This document shows, one piece after another, positions 9,190 through 17,156 of a stretch of 64,000 nucleotides of DNA. The notes under the pieces are model-generated. The model had not been told where the DNA came from and searched no databases. It was given only the letters and a program-made list of their open reading frames with translations. Within the stretch, counting starts at the first letter, position 1. Each line of letters opens with the position of its first letter. Source of the stretch: Nevskiaceae bacterium (GTDB lineage: Bacteria; Pseudomonadota; Gammaproteobacteria; Nevskiales; Nevskiaceae); assembly GCA_004298465.1 (NCBI GenBank), contig SCRT01000001.1:62001-126000 (forward strand). Direction: 5' to 3'. The position numbers were made by a program, and so were the translations under genes.

Positions 9190-10176
9190 ATGGCGGATGA
9201 AACCGCACGTCGACGCCCGGTCGTCGGGCTGGCCTTGGGCAGTGGCTCCGCACGCGGTTGGGCGCATATCGGGGTGATCCAGGCGCTGGAGGCGCTGGGC
9301 GTGGCGCCGCAGGTGGTGGTCGGCACGTCGATTGGTGCGCTGGTCGGCGCGGTCTACGTCAGCGGCCATCTGGAGGCCTTTGCCGGTTGGATCAAGACGC
9401 TGACGGTGCGCGACGTCGTCGGGCTGATGGACTTCACGCTGGCTGGTGGCATGGTGAAGGGCAACAAGCTGTTCGGCCATATCCGCGAAAATTACCCGGA
9501 CGCCGGCATTGAGACGCTGCCGATCCGCTATGCCAGTGTGGCGACGGACATGGCGACGGGGCGCGAGCACTGGATTCAGCATGGTTCGGTGATGCGCGCC
9601 GCCCGTGCGTCGTGCGCGTTGCCGGGGGTGTTCACGCCCGTGGAAAGCGAAGGCCGCTGGATGCTGGACGGCGGGCTGGTGAATCCGGTGCCGGTTTCTA
9701 CCTGCCGTGCGTTGGGGGCGGAAGTCGTGATTGCCGTGAACCTGAACGGCGAACTCGTCGGCCGGCATTTTTCCGACGACAGCCGCCGCGAGGTGGAGCG
9801 CACGGCGACGGCGGCAGATGCGGCGGATGTTGATGGCGCAGCAACCATCGAAGAGGCGACCGACGAGGCCGAGGCCGGTGGTGTCCGTTCGGCCGGTTGG
9901 TGGCGCCGCGTGCGGGGCTATCTCGGTAATTCGGATGCAACCCTGGGGCGGGAACGCGCGCCGGGGCTGTTCGACGTCATCGCCACCAGCGTGAACATCA
10001 TGCAGGACCGCATCACGCGCAGCCGCATGGCGGGTGACCCGCCAGACGTGACGCTCGTTCCGCACCTGAAGGATTTCGCGCTGATGGACTTCCACCGTGC
10101 CGGCGAAGCGATTGAGGAAGGCCACCGTCTGGTCGCGCAGCAGGCCGACGAAATCCGCTACTGGGCGAAGCTGTGA
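9190..10176 (+). CDS. rssA: Patatin-like phospholipase, RssA family
   Basis: Serine acyl hydrolase with a Ser-Asp dyad, probably acting on membrane phospholipid or acyl esters. The oxyanion-hole GLALGSGSARG is at residues 13-23, the nucleophile motif GTSIG at 45-49 (Ser47), and the catalytic Asp in DGG near residue 160. Between about residues 200 and 260 there is an acidic, Ala/Glu-rich insert not typical of the core fold. Start at ATG 9190 is supported by an AAGGAGG eight bases upstream; a TTG at 9169 in frame would swallow that ribosome binding site. It converges on the universal stress protein gene with only 7 bp between stop codons. Confidence 0.88.
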   Translation: MADETARRRPVVGLALGSGSARGWAHIGVIQALEALGVAPQVVVGTSIGALVGAVYVSGHLEAFAGWIKTLTVRDVVGLMDFTLAGGMVKGNKLFGHIRENYPDAGIETLPIRYASVATDMATGREHWIQHGSVMRAARASCALPGVFTPVESEGRWMLDGGLVNPVPVSTCRALGAEVVIAVNLNGELVGRHFSDDSRREVERTATAADAADVDGAATIEEATDEAEAGGVRSAGWWRRVRGYLGNSDATLGRERAPGLFDVIATSVNIMQDRITRSRMAGDPPDVTLVPHLKDFALMDFHRAGEAIEEGHRLVAQQADEIRYWAKL

Positions 10177-10183
10177 CGGTGTC

Positions 10184-11092
10184 TCAACCCCCGGTTCCTG
10201 ACTCCGCCATGCCGAGGGCATTCCGCACGACCAGAATGTCGGTCGGCACCGTCTGCACGATGCGGGCGGCCGTGCTGCCCGCGAGCAGGTGGAAGATGGG
10301 GCCGCGCGTGAGCGTGCCGATGACGGTGAGGTCGGTGTCGTGGGTGCGGCCGTAGCCACCCAAGGCGGTTTCCGGGTAGCCGTAGGCGAGCACGGTGTGG
10401 ATGCGTTCGCGCGCACCCGCGGGCAGTGTGGCGCTGTCCAGGAAGCGCGTCAGTGTTTCCTGCTCCATGTGCTCGAAGGCGTCGCCGTTGCCGGAGGTCA
10501 TGAACATCGAGCGGTAGGGAATGTCGAGCGCGTGGATGAGCGTGACGTCGGGTTTGTCGAACCACGCGGCGGCGGTCTCCAGCCCGTGACGGGATTCGGG
10601 CGTCAGATCGGTGCCCACCACCAGCCGCCGATAGGGGCTGCGGGCTCGATTCTTGACGATCAGCAGCGAACACCCGGAACGGCGTAGAAGGCGTTCCGTG
10701 ATGGTGCGGGAGATGAAGCTGGCAAAAGACGGGCCACTGGCACCGACGACGATCAGCCCGCAGTCCTCGCGTACGGCAGTGTGGGCGATGACGTCGCTGG
10801 GATTGCCGACCTCGATGTGGATGGCAAGGTCTTCGATGGGTTCCGGCAAGTCACGGCGAATGCCGTGCTCGACCAGCTGGACCTGTTCCGCGTCCACGTC
10901 CGTCGGGCTGCCTTCCAGCGTCCACCAAGCCGGCGCGGCGTCGCTGGACTGCAGGGCGTGGACGATGTGCAGCGTGGCATTCCAGCGGCGCGCCAGCGAG
11001 ACGGCGCGGTCCAGTGCGCGGTCGCAGTCGGCGGAAAGATCGGTGGCCAACAGGATGCGGCGCGGCGGCGCGCCAGGTACGGGCGGCGTCAC
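10184..11092 (-). CDS. Universal stress protein, tandem UspA domains
   Basis: Cytoplasmic nucleotide-binding stress protein. Two UspA-type domains are visible: the first from RRILLATDLSADCDRALDRA (about residue 11) to the LIVVGASG and LLIVKN strands, the second from YRRLVVGTDLTPESRHGLE to LTVIGTLTRG and a final DILVVRN. The 302-residue length fits a two-domain Usp. The start is GTG at 11092, which overlaps the TGA of the upstream arsC-like gene as GTGA, indicating translational coupling. Read-through upstream in the same frame is the shadow of the ArsC gene. Domain two keeps the G-x2-G-x-type loop only loosely, so ATP binding is uncertain. Confidence 0.9.
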   Translation of the reverse strand: MTPPVPGAPPRRILLATDLSADCDRALDRAVSLARRWNATLHIVHALQSSDAAPAWWTLEGSPTDVDAEQVQLVEHGIRRDLPEPIEDLAIHIEVGNPSDVIAHTAVREDCGLIVVGASGPSFASFISRTITERLLRRSGCSLLIVKNRARSPYRRLVVGTDLTPESRHGLETAAAWFDKPDVTLIHALDIPYRSMFMTSGNGDAFEHMEQETLTRFLDSATLPAGARERIHTVLAYGYPETALGGYGRTHDTDLTVIGTLTRGPIFHLLAGSTAARIVQTVPTDILVVRNALGMAESGTGG

Positions 11093-11445
11093 AGCAGTTC
11101 CTTCACCCGTTCCGGTGGCCGTCCGATGCGGGCCGTGTCGCCGTGGATGACGATCGGCCGCTCCAACAGGATGGGGTGCTCGACGATCAGGCGCAGCCAT
11201 TCGGCACGCGGACGGACGTCACTGGCGTGCAACCCAAGTTCCTTTGCTGCGGGTTCACCGAAGCGCATCGCCACCGGAGGCTCGCAGCCGAGCTTGCGGA
11301 ACGTCGCGTCCAGTTCCGCCGCCGTCGGCGTGTCCTTCAGGTACTCCACCACGGCGGGCTGGATGCCGGCGTCGTGCAGAATCGCGAGCGTGGCGCGGCT
11401 CTTGGAGCAGCGCGGGTTGTGGTAGATGGTCCAGGACGACGGCAT
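11089..11445 (-). CDS. arsC: ArsC family reductase (glutaredoxin-dependent type)
   Basis: Thioredoxin-fold protein of the E. coli ArsC/YfgD group. The N-terminal TIYHNPRCSKSR holds the catalytic Cys13, and the middle contains the family RFGEPAAKELGL and HPILLERPIVI segments with the conserved Arg and Pro. The 118-residue length is normal. No arsR, arsB or acr3 lies nearby, so a role in general redox chemistry (as for YfgD) is as likely as arsenate resistance. It is first in a two-gene unit whose second member, a universal stress protein, overlaps its stop by 4 bp. Confidence 0.85.
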   Translation of the reverse strand: MPSSWTIYHNPRCSKSRATLAILHDAGIQPAVVEYLKDTPTAAELDATFRKLGCEPPVAMRFGEPAAKELGLHASDVRPRAEWLRLIVEHPILLERPIVIHGDTARIGRPPERVKELL

Positions 11446-11754
11446 CGGAGTCTTCTATGTGGAGCCGGCTGGCGGGACGGGGGTGGAAGGTAAAAATAGC
11501 TCTGTAAGTACAGTCTATCGCCGGGGTGTGGTCAAGCTGGCAGGATTCCGGGCAATGAATTTCCGGCTTCCGGTCGATTCGCGAATATTTTTATATCCCA
11601 ATGACCTGCATGGCCGCTTATTCGAAAATTCTGTAGTCGTTGGCAGAGGGTCTGTTCAGCATCTCGATTGCACTCCCGCAGCCATTGGTCACCGGAAATA
11701 ATGAGGGGAGACAAGGGTCGCCCTCTCAATTCATTCAGAAGCGAGGACAGTCGA
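11446..11754. other. A+T-richer intergenic stretch
   Basis: Gap of 309 bp between arsC (leftward) and the small exported protein gene (rightward). It is visibly poorer in G+C than its surroundings (for example AATATTTTTATAT around 11584-11596). It must hold divergent promoters, but I cannot assign boxes with confidence. Confidence 0.45.
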
Positions 11755-12120
11755 ATGACCCAGCGATTGACGCGAGTGAGTATTGCCGCAGCGGTGATTT
11801 TCGGGCTCGTTGCCACGCTGCCCGCTCCGGTGCAGTCCAGCCTCATGCTGGCACAGCCGGATACCCGGCCGGTACCGAGCGATGCCGCGCTGGATGTACA
11901 GAAGGTTGGTTGGGATGCGCAATCGGAATTTCAGGTGGCGAAGTCCGATCAGGATCGCGCCAAGATTCAGCAGGTCGTTGCGAAGAATATGGAGTCCGTG
12001 GTGCGCCACAACAGGTTGTCAGTACGGTGTTACCAGCAGATCGCTATGGGGGCCCGGATCGACAAGCAGGCACACCAAAAGATCAGTGCGTTGCTGCAGC
12101 TGCAGCAGGACGACAAATAG
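11755..12120 (+). CDS. Small exported protein, possibly DUF4168-like
   Basis: I do not recognise this 121-residue protein with certainty. Residues 1-28 look like a signal peptide (basic MTQRLTR, hydrophobic core, then APVQSS). The mature part is hydrophilic and helical, with a C-terminal segment VVRHNRLSVRCYQQIAMGARIDKQ that resembles the 'GLSVEEYNAI' pattern of DUF4168 periplasmic proteins. One Cys is present. The ATG at 11755 has GAGG eight bases upstream. It stands alone between the arsC-like gene and the regulator of the alkane hydroxylase locus, and converges with the latter; two hairpins separate them. Confidence 0.65.
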   Translation: MTQRLTRVSIAAAVIFGLVATLPAPVQSSLMLAQPDTRPVPSDAALDVQKVGWDAQSEFQVAKSDQDRAKIQQVVAKNMESVVRHNRLSVRCYQQIAMGARIDKQAHQKISALLQLQQDDK

Positions 12121-12128
12121 CCTCGTCT

Positions 12129-12185
12129 CTGCGCTCTCCGTGTTTGTAGAGCGCAGGGAAAGCTCCGCTGCGCTTGGAGTTTTCC
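12129..12185. terminator. Tandem hairpins between convergent genes
   Basis: Two stem-loops lie directly after the exported protein gene. The first has 9-bp arms CTGCGCTCT (12129-12137) and AGAGCGCAG (12148-12156) with a 10-nt loop. The second has 10-bp arms GGAAAGCTCC (12157-12166) and GGAGTTTTCC (12176-12185), with one G-T wobble, ending in TTTTCC. They are placed to stop transcripts from both sides; the short T-run makes this a moderate call. Confidence 0.55.
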
Positions 12186-12263
12186 TTGCACTGATCATGG
12201 GGTGCGGGGAGAGCTGGCATTGCCGCGGGCACGGAGTGCTGTTGCTCCTGCGGTGGGGACGGG

Positions 12264-14969
12264 CTACTTGTCTATGGGTACGTTTTCGTTCCGTGGATTG
12301 ATCAACCCTGTTTGGCGGGCGACTGCGACGGCTGCCAGGCGGCTGCCCACACCGAGCTTGCTGTAGATGTTGCGAAGGTGCCATTTGAGGGTCCCTTCGG
12401 TGATGAACAGGACATCCGCGAGCTCGCGGTTGGATAACCCGGACTGCAGTTTGTCGAGCACCTTGCGCTCCCGGGTGGTGAGCGTCTCGCCAGCGGGCTC
12501 CAAGTCGACGGTGGATGCGGTGTCGCGCGGGGCATCGAAAGCCGTGAGGACTTGTTGCAGATAGGCCGCCCCGATGGAACTCATGGAATCGTGGTGCCGT
12601 TCTGCATAGGTGGCCAGCAGTTTTTGCAACCGCGGGCCCTGGTCAGCGACGAGCCGCAGATAGCCTTGCGACATGGCGATGTCGAGTGCGGCCTGGAGCG
12701 TCGGCGTGGCGGAGTCGGCATCCCTGCAGTGTGCCGTAGCCAGGGCTTCGAGAAGCAGTAACTCCACCTGCTTTTTGTGTTGACCGGTTGCCACGGCATG
12801 CCGGAGTGCAGGGCTGATCAGTTCCAGTGCCCGCTCGGGACGGTCCGTCATCAGGGCCATGCGGGCTTCGATCCGGCTCGCCTTGTCGCGGAGGACCCCT
12901 GCGAACCGGGCATCCGCGCGTCGTGCAACCTGGTGCTGCAGCGCTTCCCAGATCCGCCGGGCCTGATTGAGTTCGCCATGGCGGAGCAGCAGATCGATAC
13001 GCTCGGCGGTGACGCCGATTGCCAGGCGCGGAAGCTGGTGCGCCCATCCCAGGACCTCGCCTTCAGCCAGGGTTTCGAGCGCGTCGATCTGAGCGCCCTG
13101 GAAATTCTGAACGCGTGCCAGGGCCACGTAACCCATGATCAGCGAATCGACCGAGGACTGTTCCACCAGCGCGGTGAGGCCATGTTCCAGTGCCGCACTG
13201 GCCTCGTCGAGTCGGTTCATCTCGTAAAGCAGGAAACCGCGCATGGCCTGGAGCATCAGCTCGGCCGGAGTCTGCCCGCCGAGATGTATCGCGATTTCAG
13301 CGACCGCCTCGTCGCATTCGTACAGGGCTTGCCGGATCAGACCCTGTTTGACGAGCGTCGTGGCCGCCCACATGTCTGCCCACGCCGCGACGTAATGGGC
13401 GCCGATCTCACGCCAGTATCGTTGTCCGAGGCGGAAATGCCCGAGCGCCTGGTCGAAATCGCTGCCCGCGCTCAATCCACAGCCGATCAGGACGTGTGCG
13501 ATACCCTGATCCATCCTGTCGCACCCGGGCCAGCGCGCCATCCAGCCCTGGACCTGGGGTGCGAGCTCGCCCCACTGGTCACGCAGCGCCAGCTGGATAT
13601 GGCGTTCAAGTTCCACTGCACGCACGACGTAGTCACGATCCCCGGCGGCGGATGCGGGCGTGCCCTGCTCGGCCACCTGCGTTTCGAGGCTGTCGAGGAT
13701 GGCATCCGCTTCGCTGTAGCGGCGCACCACGTTGAGCGACCACACGCGGATGCACTGGATGTTGGGGAAGCGGGCCAGGTGTTCCGGGGGCAGCTTGTTG
13801 GCCCAGTACAGGAAGATCGCGTGCCGGCCGTAATTGCGTGCCTGGGTGCGGGAGTAGCGGTCGATGAGCGCCGCTGCGGCATCGATGTTGCCGACGTCGA
13901 GGCTCAGATCGATGGCGGCATCCACCTGCCGGTGAAGGTCCATCCATTCCAGTGCACGCCGGATCGGCGCTGCGATGACGTCGGGGCTTTCCCGGTTCAG
14001 GCGGGCCAGCAGGAATTCCCGGACCAATGGATGCAGCGCATACGGCAGTGTGTCGTCTCCGCTGTGGCTGAAAGGCAGGGCCCGCCGCCGCAAGTCGTCG
14101 AGCAGTCCGCCGGCGTCGGACATGGCGACCGTGGTCGCCACCAGGTCGACGTTGAAGCGGCGGAACATGGAGATCTGCAGGAGGAAGGTAGCCAGCCGCT
14201 CCGGCAAATGCGAAAGCAGGATCTGGCTCAGGTATTCCGCCAGCAGGTTCCCGCGATCTACCATGCTGCGCAGGAAGGCGTCCTGATGGGCGGGGTCTTC
14301 CTGCAGCGTCATGGCGATCAGCCGCGTGACCGCCGGCCAGCCATGCGTGCGTTCGACGATACCGGCGGTCAGGGTGGGGCGCGGCTCGATCTGGTGCTGG
14401 CGCAGCAGGGCGGCCACTTCGTTCTCGTCGAAGGCGAGTTGCGCTGATGTGAGCCGGGTCAACCGGCCCTCGAAGAGCGCTTCGCTGACCCGTGCGGGCT
14501 CCTGTGTCCGTCCGCTCAGGACGAGGCCGAGCTGTTTGGGCTGGTAGGCAAGCAGCAGCCCCAAGATGCTTGTCGAAGCGTTTTCCGCCAACCAGTGGAC
14601 ATCGTCGATGAACAGCACGGTCCGCCCGTTCCGGGACGCGATTTCCGCCAGCAGCGCCATGATCACGGCACGCTTGCCGCGCGCCCCCGCGCCCCCGACG
14701 AGCATCCGGCTGCGCTGGGCATCTGCCGGAGCGACGGCGTGGAGCAGGTCCATCATCAGCTTGTCGCCGTCGCGGTCGTCTTCGGCGACGTCGATCCAGA
14801 TGACCTCGATTCCCTGTCCGGTGATTTCCCGGCGCCATTCCGACAGGAGGGTCGACTTCCCGTAGCCGGCGGGCGCCGTGACGGTAATGACCGGTTTTGC
14901 CTGTCTGAGAAACGAGACCGGCAGTTCCCAGCGTTTCGCTTTCAGGATGCGCGGCGCGGGCGGCTTCAT
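12264..14969 (-). CDS. MalT/AlkS-type LuxR family ATP-dependent regulator (LAL)
   Basis: Large transcription activator of the MalT family. Residues 32-40 form a Walker A (APAGYGKST), VLFIDDVHWL is the Walker B, the middle is a long alpha-helical TPR-like region, and residues ~835-895 are a LuxR helix-turn-helix (LTTRERKVLDKLQSGLSNRELA followed by GTLKWHLRNIYSKLGV, each read from the sequence). At 901 residues it matches MalT and AlkS, the activator of alkane genes in Pseudomonas putida. It lies 54 bp downstream of, and in the same direction as, the AlkB-rubredoxin gene, which makes an alkane-responsive role likely; the inducer cannot be read from sequence. Confidence 0.88.
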   Translation of the reverse strand: MKPPAPRILKAKRWELPVSFLRQAKPVITVTAPAGYGKSTLLSEWRREITGQGIEVIWIDVAEDDRDGDKLMMDLLHAVAPADAQRSRMLVGGAGARGKRAVIMALLAEIASRNGRTVLFIDDVHWLAENASTSILGLLLAYQPKQLGLVLSGRTQEPARVSEALFEGRLTRLTSAQLAFDENEVAALLRQHQIEPRPTLTAGIVERTHGWPAVTRLIAMTLQEDPAHQDAFLRSMVDRGNLLAEYLSQILLSHLPERLATFLLQISMFRRFNVDLVATTVAMSDAGGLLDDLRRRALPFSHSGDDTLPYALHPLVREFLLARLNRESPDVIAAPIRRALEWMDLHRQVDAAIDLSLDVGNIDAAAALIDRYSRTQARNYGRHAIFLYWANKLPPEHLARFPNIQCIRVWSLNVVRRYSEADAILDSLETQVAEQGTPASAAGDRDYVVRAVELERHIQLALRDQWGELAPQVQGWMARWPGCDRMDQGIAHVLIGCGLSAGSDFDQALGHFRLGQRYWREIGAHYVAAWADMWAATTLVKQGLIRQALYECDEAVAEIAIHLGGQTPAELMLQAMRGFLLYEMNRLDEASAALEHGLTALVEQSSVDSLIMGYVALARVQNFQGAQIDALETLAEGEVLGWAHQLPRLAIGVTAERIDLLLRHGELNQARRIWEALQHQVARRADARFAGVLRDKASRIEARMALMTDRPERALELISPALRHAVATGQHKKQVELLLLEALATAHCRDADSATPTLQAALDIAMSQGYLRLVADQGPRLQKLLATYAERHHDSMSSIGAAYLQQVLTAFDAPRDTASTVDLEPAGETLTTRERKVLDKLQSGLSNRELADVLFITEGTLKWHLRNIYSKLGVGSRLAAVAVARQTGLINPRNENVPIDK

Positions 14970-15023
14970 GCCGGCTGTACTAGCGGGGGCTTTCCAGGAG
15001 GCGGAAGCTTTTCATGGTGGCTT

Positions 15024-16478
15024 TCATGGCAGGGTATTCTGGCCTTGTGCCGTGGTTCTCGGCGAAGACCGGACCTCGATAAAATCCACTTTATCGCGTA
15101 CCGCGCAATCCGGGCAGGTCCAGTCGGCCGGAAGCCGGGTCCACGGCGTACCGGCTGGAAATCCCTGCTGCAGGTTGCCGTCGGCTTCCCGGTAGGTATA
15201 TCCGCAGCCGGGACACGTATAAGCTCCAGAGCCGGATGCCGCCGGGAGCTGTCGGGCAGGCGGCTCTGTATGGATGGCATTCGCCGTTCTCGACCGATCC
15301 GGATGGCGGGAGTATTTCGCAAACAGGTCTGCTCGTTGACGCGGATCGACGTTGATCCTGTTCAGATCGTGGTGATAGACCTCCAGCAGGCGTGGGTACA
15401 TCACCGCGCGCCACAAGGGAGGAAACACCGCGAGCCAGAACATGCCGGGGTAGCCGCTGGGCAGGGTGGGAAGATCGGGGAAGCTGCGCAGCGCCTGGTA
15501 GCGGCGCGTGGGATGGGCGTGATGGTCGGAATGCCGCTGGGCGTGCAGATAGAGGACGTTGGTCACGATGTGGTCCGTGTTCCACGAGTGTTCGGGGCGC
15601 ATCCGTTCGTAGCGCCCGTCCCCCTGCTTCTGGCGCAGCAGGCCGTAGTGTTCGATGTAGTCGGTGAATCCAAGGAAGAAATAGGACGTGAAGGCGACCG
15701 CCAGCAGATAGGGGACGACGGAGAACCCGAAAGCCGCTACCAGAGCCCCGTAAGTCGCGATCGAGATCAGGGTCGGCTGCAGAATCTGGTTGCCCAGCGA
15801 CCAGGGGGACTTGCCCGATCGGGCCAGCCGTGCCCTTTCCAGCTGCCAGGGGCGGATGAAAGTGCTGTGCGGCAGTTGGCGCGCAAGCAGATAGTGGAAG
15901 AGGTTTTCCCCGAAACGTGCCGATCCGGAGTCTCCGGGCGTGGCGACGTCGCGATGATGGCCACAGTTGTGATCCGTCATGTACTGGCCGTACACGCCGG
16001 TTGCCAGGGTGATTTTTGCCAGCCAGCGTTCGCCGCTTCCCTTCTTGTGGCCGAGTTCGTGGGCCGTCACGATGCCGAAGGCACTGATCAGCCCGCAGGA
16101 CAGCGCGACGCCCGCGTAGGAGAGGCCATCGAGTGGCTGTGTCGCGACGGCCCATGCACCAAGGATCAGCGCCAGGTAGTGCAGGGCGACGCAAGCGTAT
16201 GTCAGGCGGCGGTAATAAGGGCTTGCCTCCAGACGGGGGACGCTGGCTTCGAGTGGATTCCGGCTGCTGCTGCCAAGGATCCCGTCGAGGATCGGAACGC
16301 CGACGAACAGAAAGGCAGGCGTGATCCAGAACCAGGCCGTGTGTCCGGTCCGCAAGCCCAAGCTCACGCCGATGACCGGCATCAGCAGCCACAGCGGGTA
16401 GAACAACCAGGCGAGGCGTACCGGGGCGTTGGCCGCGGTGAATGACGTGGCGGATGGTGAATGCGTCGATGCGGGCAT
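15024..16478 (-). CDS. alkB: Alkane 1-monooxygenase fused to rubredoxin (AlkB-Rd)
   Basis: Membrane non-haem di-iron hydroxylase that oxidises the terminal methyl of n-alkanes, here carrying its own electron donor. After MPASTH the N-terminal half has several membrane helices. The His boxes are HELGHK (140-145), DHNCGHH (169-175) and HSDHH (316-320), with DYIEHYGL at 273-280 as the conserved HYG motif. Residues 410-484 add a rubredoxin domain with CPGCG (422-426) and CPDC (455-458). The two are joined by an Arg/Pro-rich linker. Start ATG 16478 is chosen over an upstream in-frame ATG at 16664, which would add 62 atypical residues. Fusions of this kind are known in some actinobacteria and proteobacteria. 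Confidence 0.93.
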   Translation of the reverse strand: MPASTHSPSATSFTAANAPVRLAWLFYPLWLLMPVIGVSLGLRTGHTAWFWITPAFLFVGVPILDGILGSSSRNPLEASVPRLEASPYYRRLTYACVALHYLALILGAWAVATQPLDGLSYAGVALSCGLISAFGIVTAHELGHKKGSGERWLAKITLATGVYGQYMTDHNCGHHRDVATPGDSGSARFGENLFHYLLARQLPHSTFIRPWQLERARLARSGKSPWSLGNQILQPTLISIATYGALVAAFGFSVVPYLLAVAFTSYFFLGFTDYIEHYGLLRQKQGDGRYERMRPEHSWNTDHIVTNVLYLHAQRHSDHHAHPTRRYQALRSFPDLPTLPSGYPGMFWLAVFPPLWRAVMYPRLLEVYHHDLNRINVDPRQRADLFAKYSRHPDRSRTANAIHTEPPARQLPAASGSGAYTCPGCGYTYREADGNLQQGFPAGTPWTRLPADWTCPDCAVRDKVDFIEVRSSPRTTAQGQNTLP

Positions 16479-16630
16479 GGTCCGGACCTCCGGTCTGGGC
16501 TGCTCTGCGTGCCTGGACGGGCTGTGCAGAGTACGTGGAAAGATTTCAGCCCAGTGTGTCCGACCGACCCGCGATGTGCGCCTGTCTAAAGAGGGGTTTT
16601 TGCCTTGTCGTGCCCCCTTCCGGTTGGGGC

Positions 16631-16665
16631 GTATATTCATTGCCGCATGAATCCGTCGATTCATG
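16631..16665 (-). promoter_or_regulatory. Palindromic operator candidate upstream of alkB
   Basis: A perfect inverted repeat CATGAATC (16646-16653), CGTC, GATTCATG (16658-16665) lies about 170 bp upstream of the alkB start. Read on the minus strand it is followed within 9 bases by AATATA (16637-16632), a possible -10 box, so the palindrome would cover the -35 region, as expected for an activator site. LuxR-type proteins bind ~20-bp palindromes, but AlkS/MalT sites vary; the link to the adjacent regulator is inference. Confidence 0.45.
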
Positions 16666-16710
16666 GTTGCACGACCGGCTGTCCGTGCGCCGGCTTCGCT
16701 GCCCGCCGGG

Positions 16711-17151
16711 TCAGGATGCCATGAGACCCTGCAGGGCGGTTCTCAGTGCCTCGGGAATCGGCGTCGGCCGGCGTGTTTCGTGGTCGACGAACACGTGCGT
16801 GTAATAACCGTGCGCAAGCGCCGTGTCCTCGTCTTCACGGAACACGGCAAAGCCGTAGGTGACGGACGACGTGCCGAGCCGGTCCACGCGCATCCCGGAA
16901 CGCAGGCGCTCCGGATAGGCGGCCGGCGCGTGGTAGAAGCAGCGCGATTCCACCACCAGGCCGATGGCCTTGCCGTGCGTGATGTCCAGCCCGCCTTCGC
17001 GGATCAGGAAGTCGTTGGCGACGCTGTCGAAATACGTGTAATAGACGACGTTGTTGATGTGGCCGTAGGCGTCGTTGTCGTTCCAGCGCGTGGTGATGGG
17101 CAGGAAATAACGGTAGTCGGCCGCCCTTGGCGGGTTGCGCGCGTCCGTCAT
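16711..17151 (-). CDS. 4HBT hotdog-fold acyl-CoA thioesterase
   Basis: Hotdog-fold thioesterase of the YbgC/4-hydroxybenzoyl-CoA type that releases free acid from acyl-CoA. The signature TRWNDNDAYGHINNVVYYTYFD-type segment begins near residue 20; it contains the catalytic Asp and the DxxGHxNN pattern. The remaining strands include SRCFYHAPAAYPE and SVTYGFAVF. The 146-residue length is normal. I use ATG 17151; a GTG at 17160 would overlap the TGA of the upstream dehydrogenase as GTGA and is also plausible. Either way it is the second gene of a unit with the iron alcohol dehydrogenase. The acyl substrate is unknown. Confidence 0.86.
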   Translation of the reverse strand: MTDARNPPRAADYRYFLPITTRWNDNDAYGHINNVVYYTYFDSVANDFLIREGGLDITHGKAIGLVVESRCFYHAPAAYPERLRSGMRVDRLGTSSVTYGFAVFREDEDTALAHGYYTHVFVDHETRRPTPIPEALRTALQGLMAS

Positions 17152-17156
17152 GCCAT

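Noticed and set aside
12264..14969. Regulator as a serine/threonine kinase or NLR-like defence protein
   Set aside because: It has a P-loop and a repeat-rich middle, but the C-terminal LuxR helix-turn-helix and MalT-like length identify a LAL transcription regulator.
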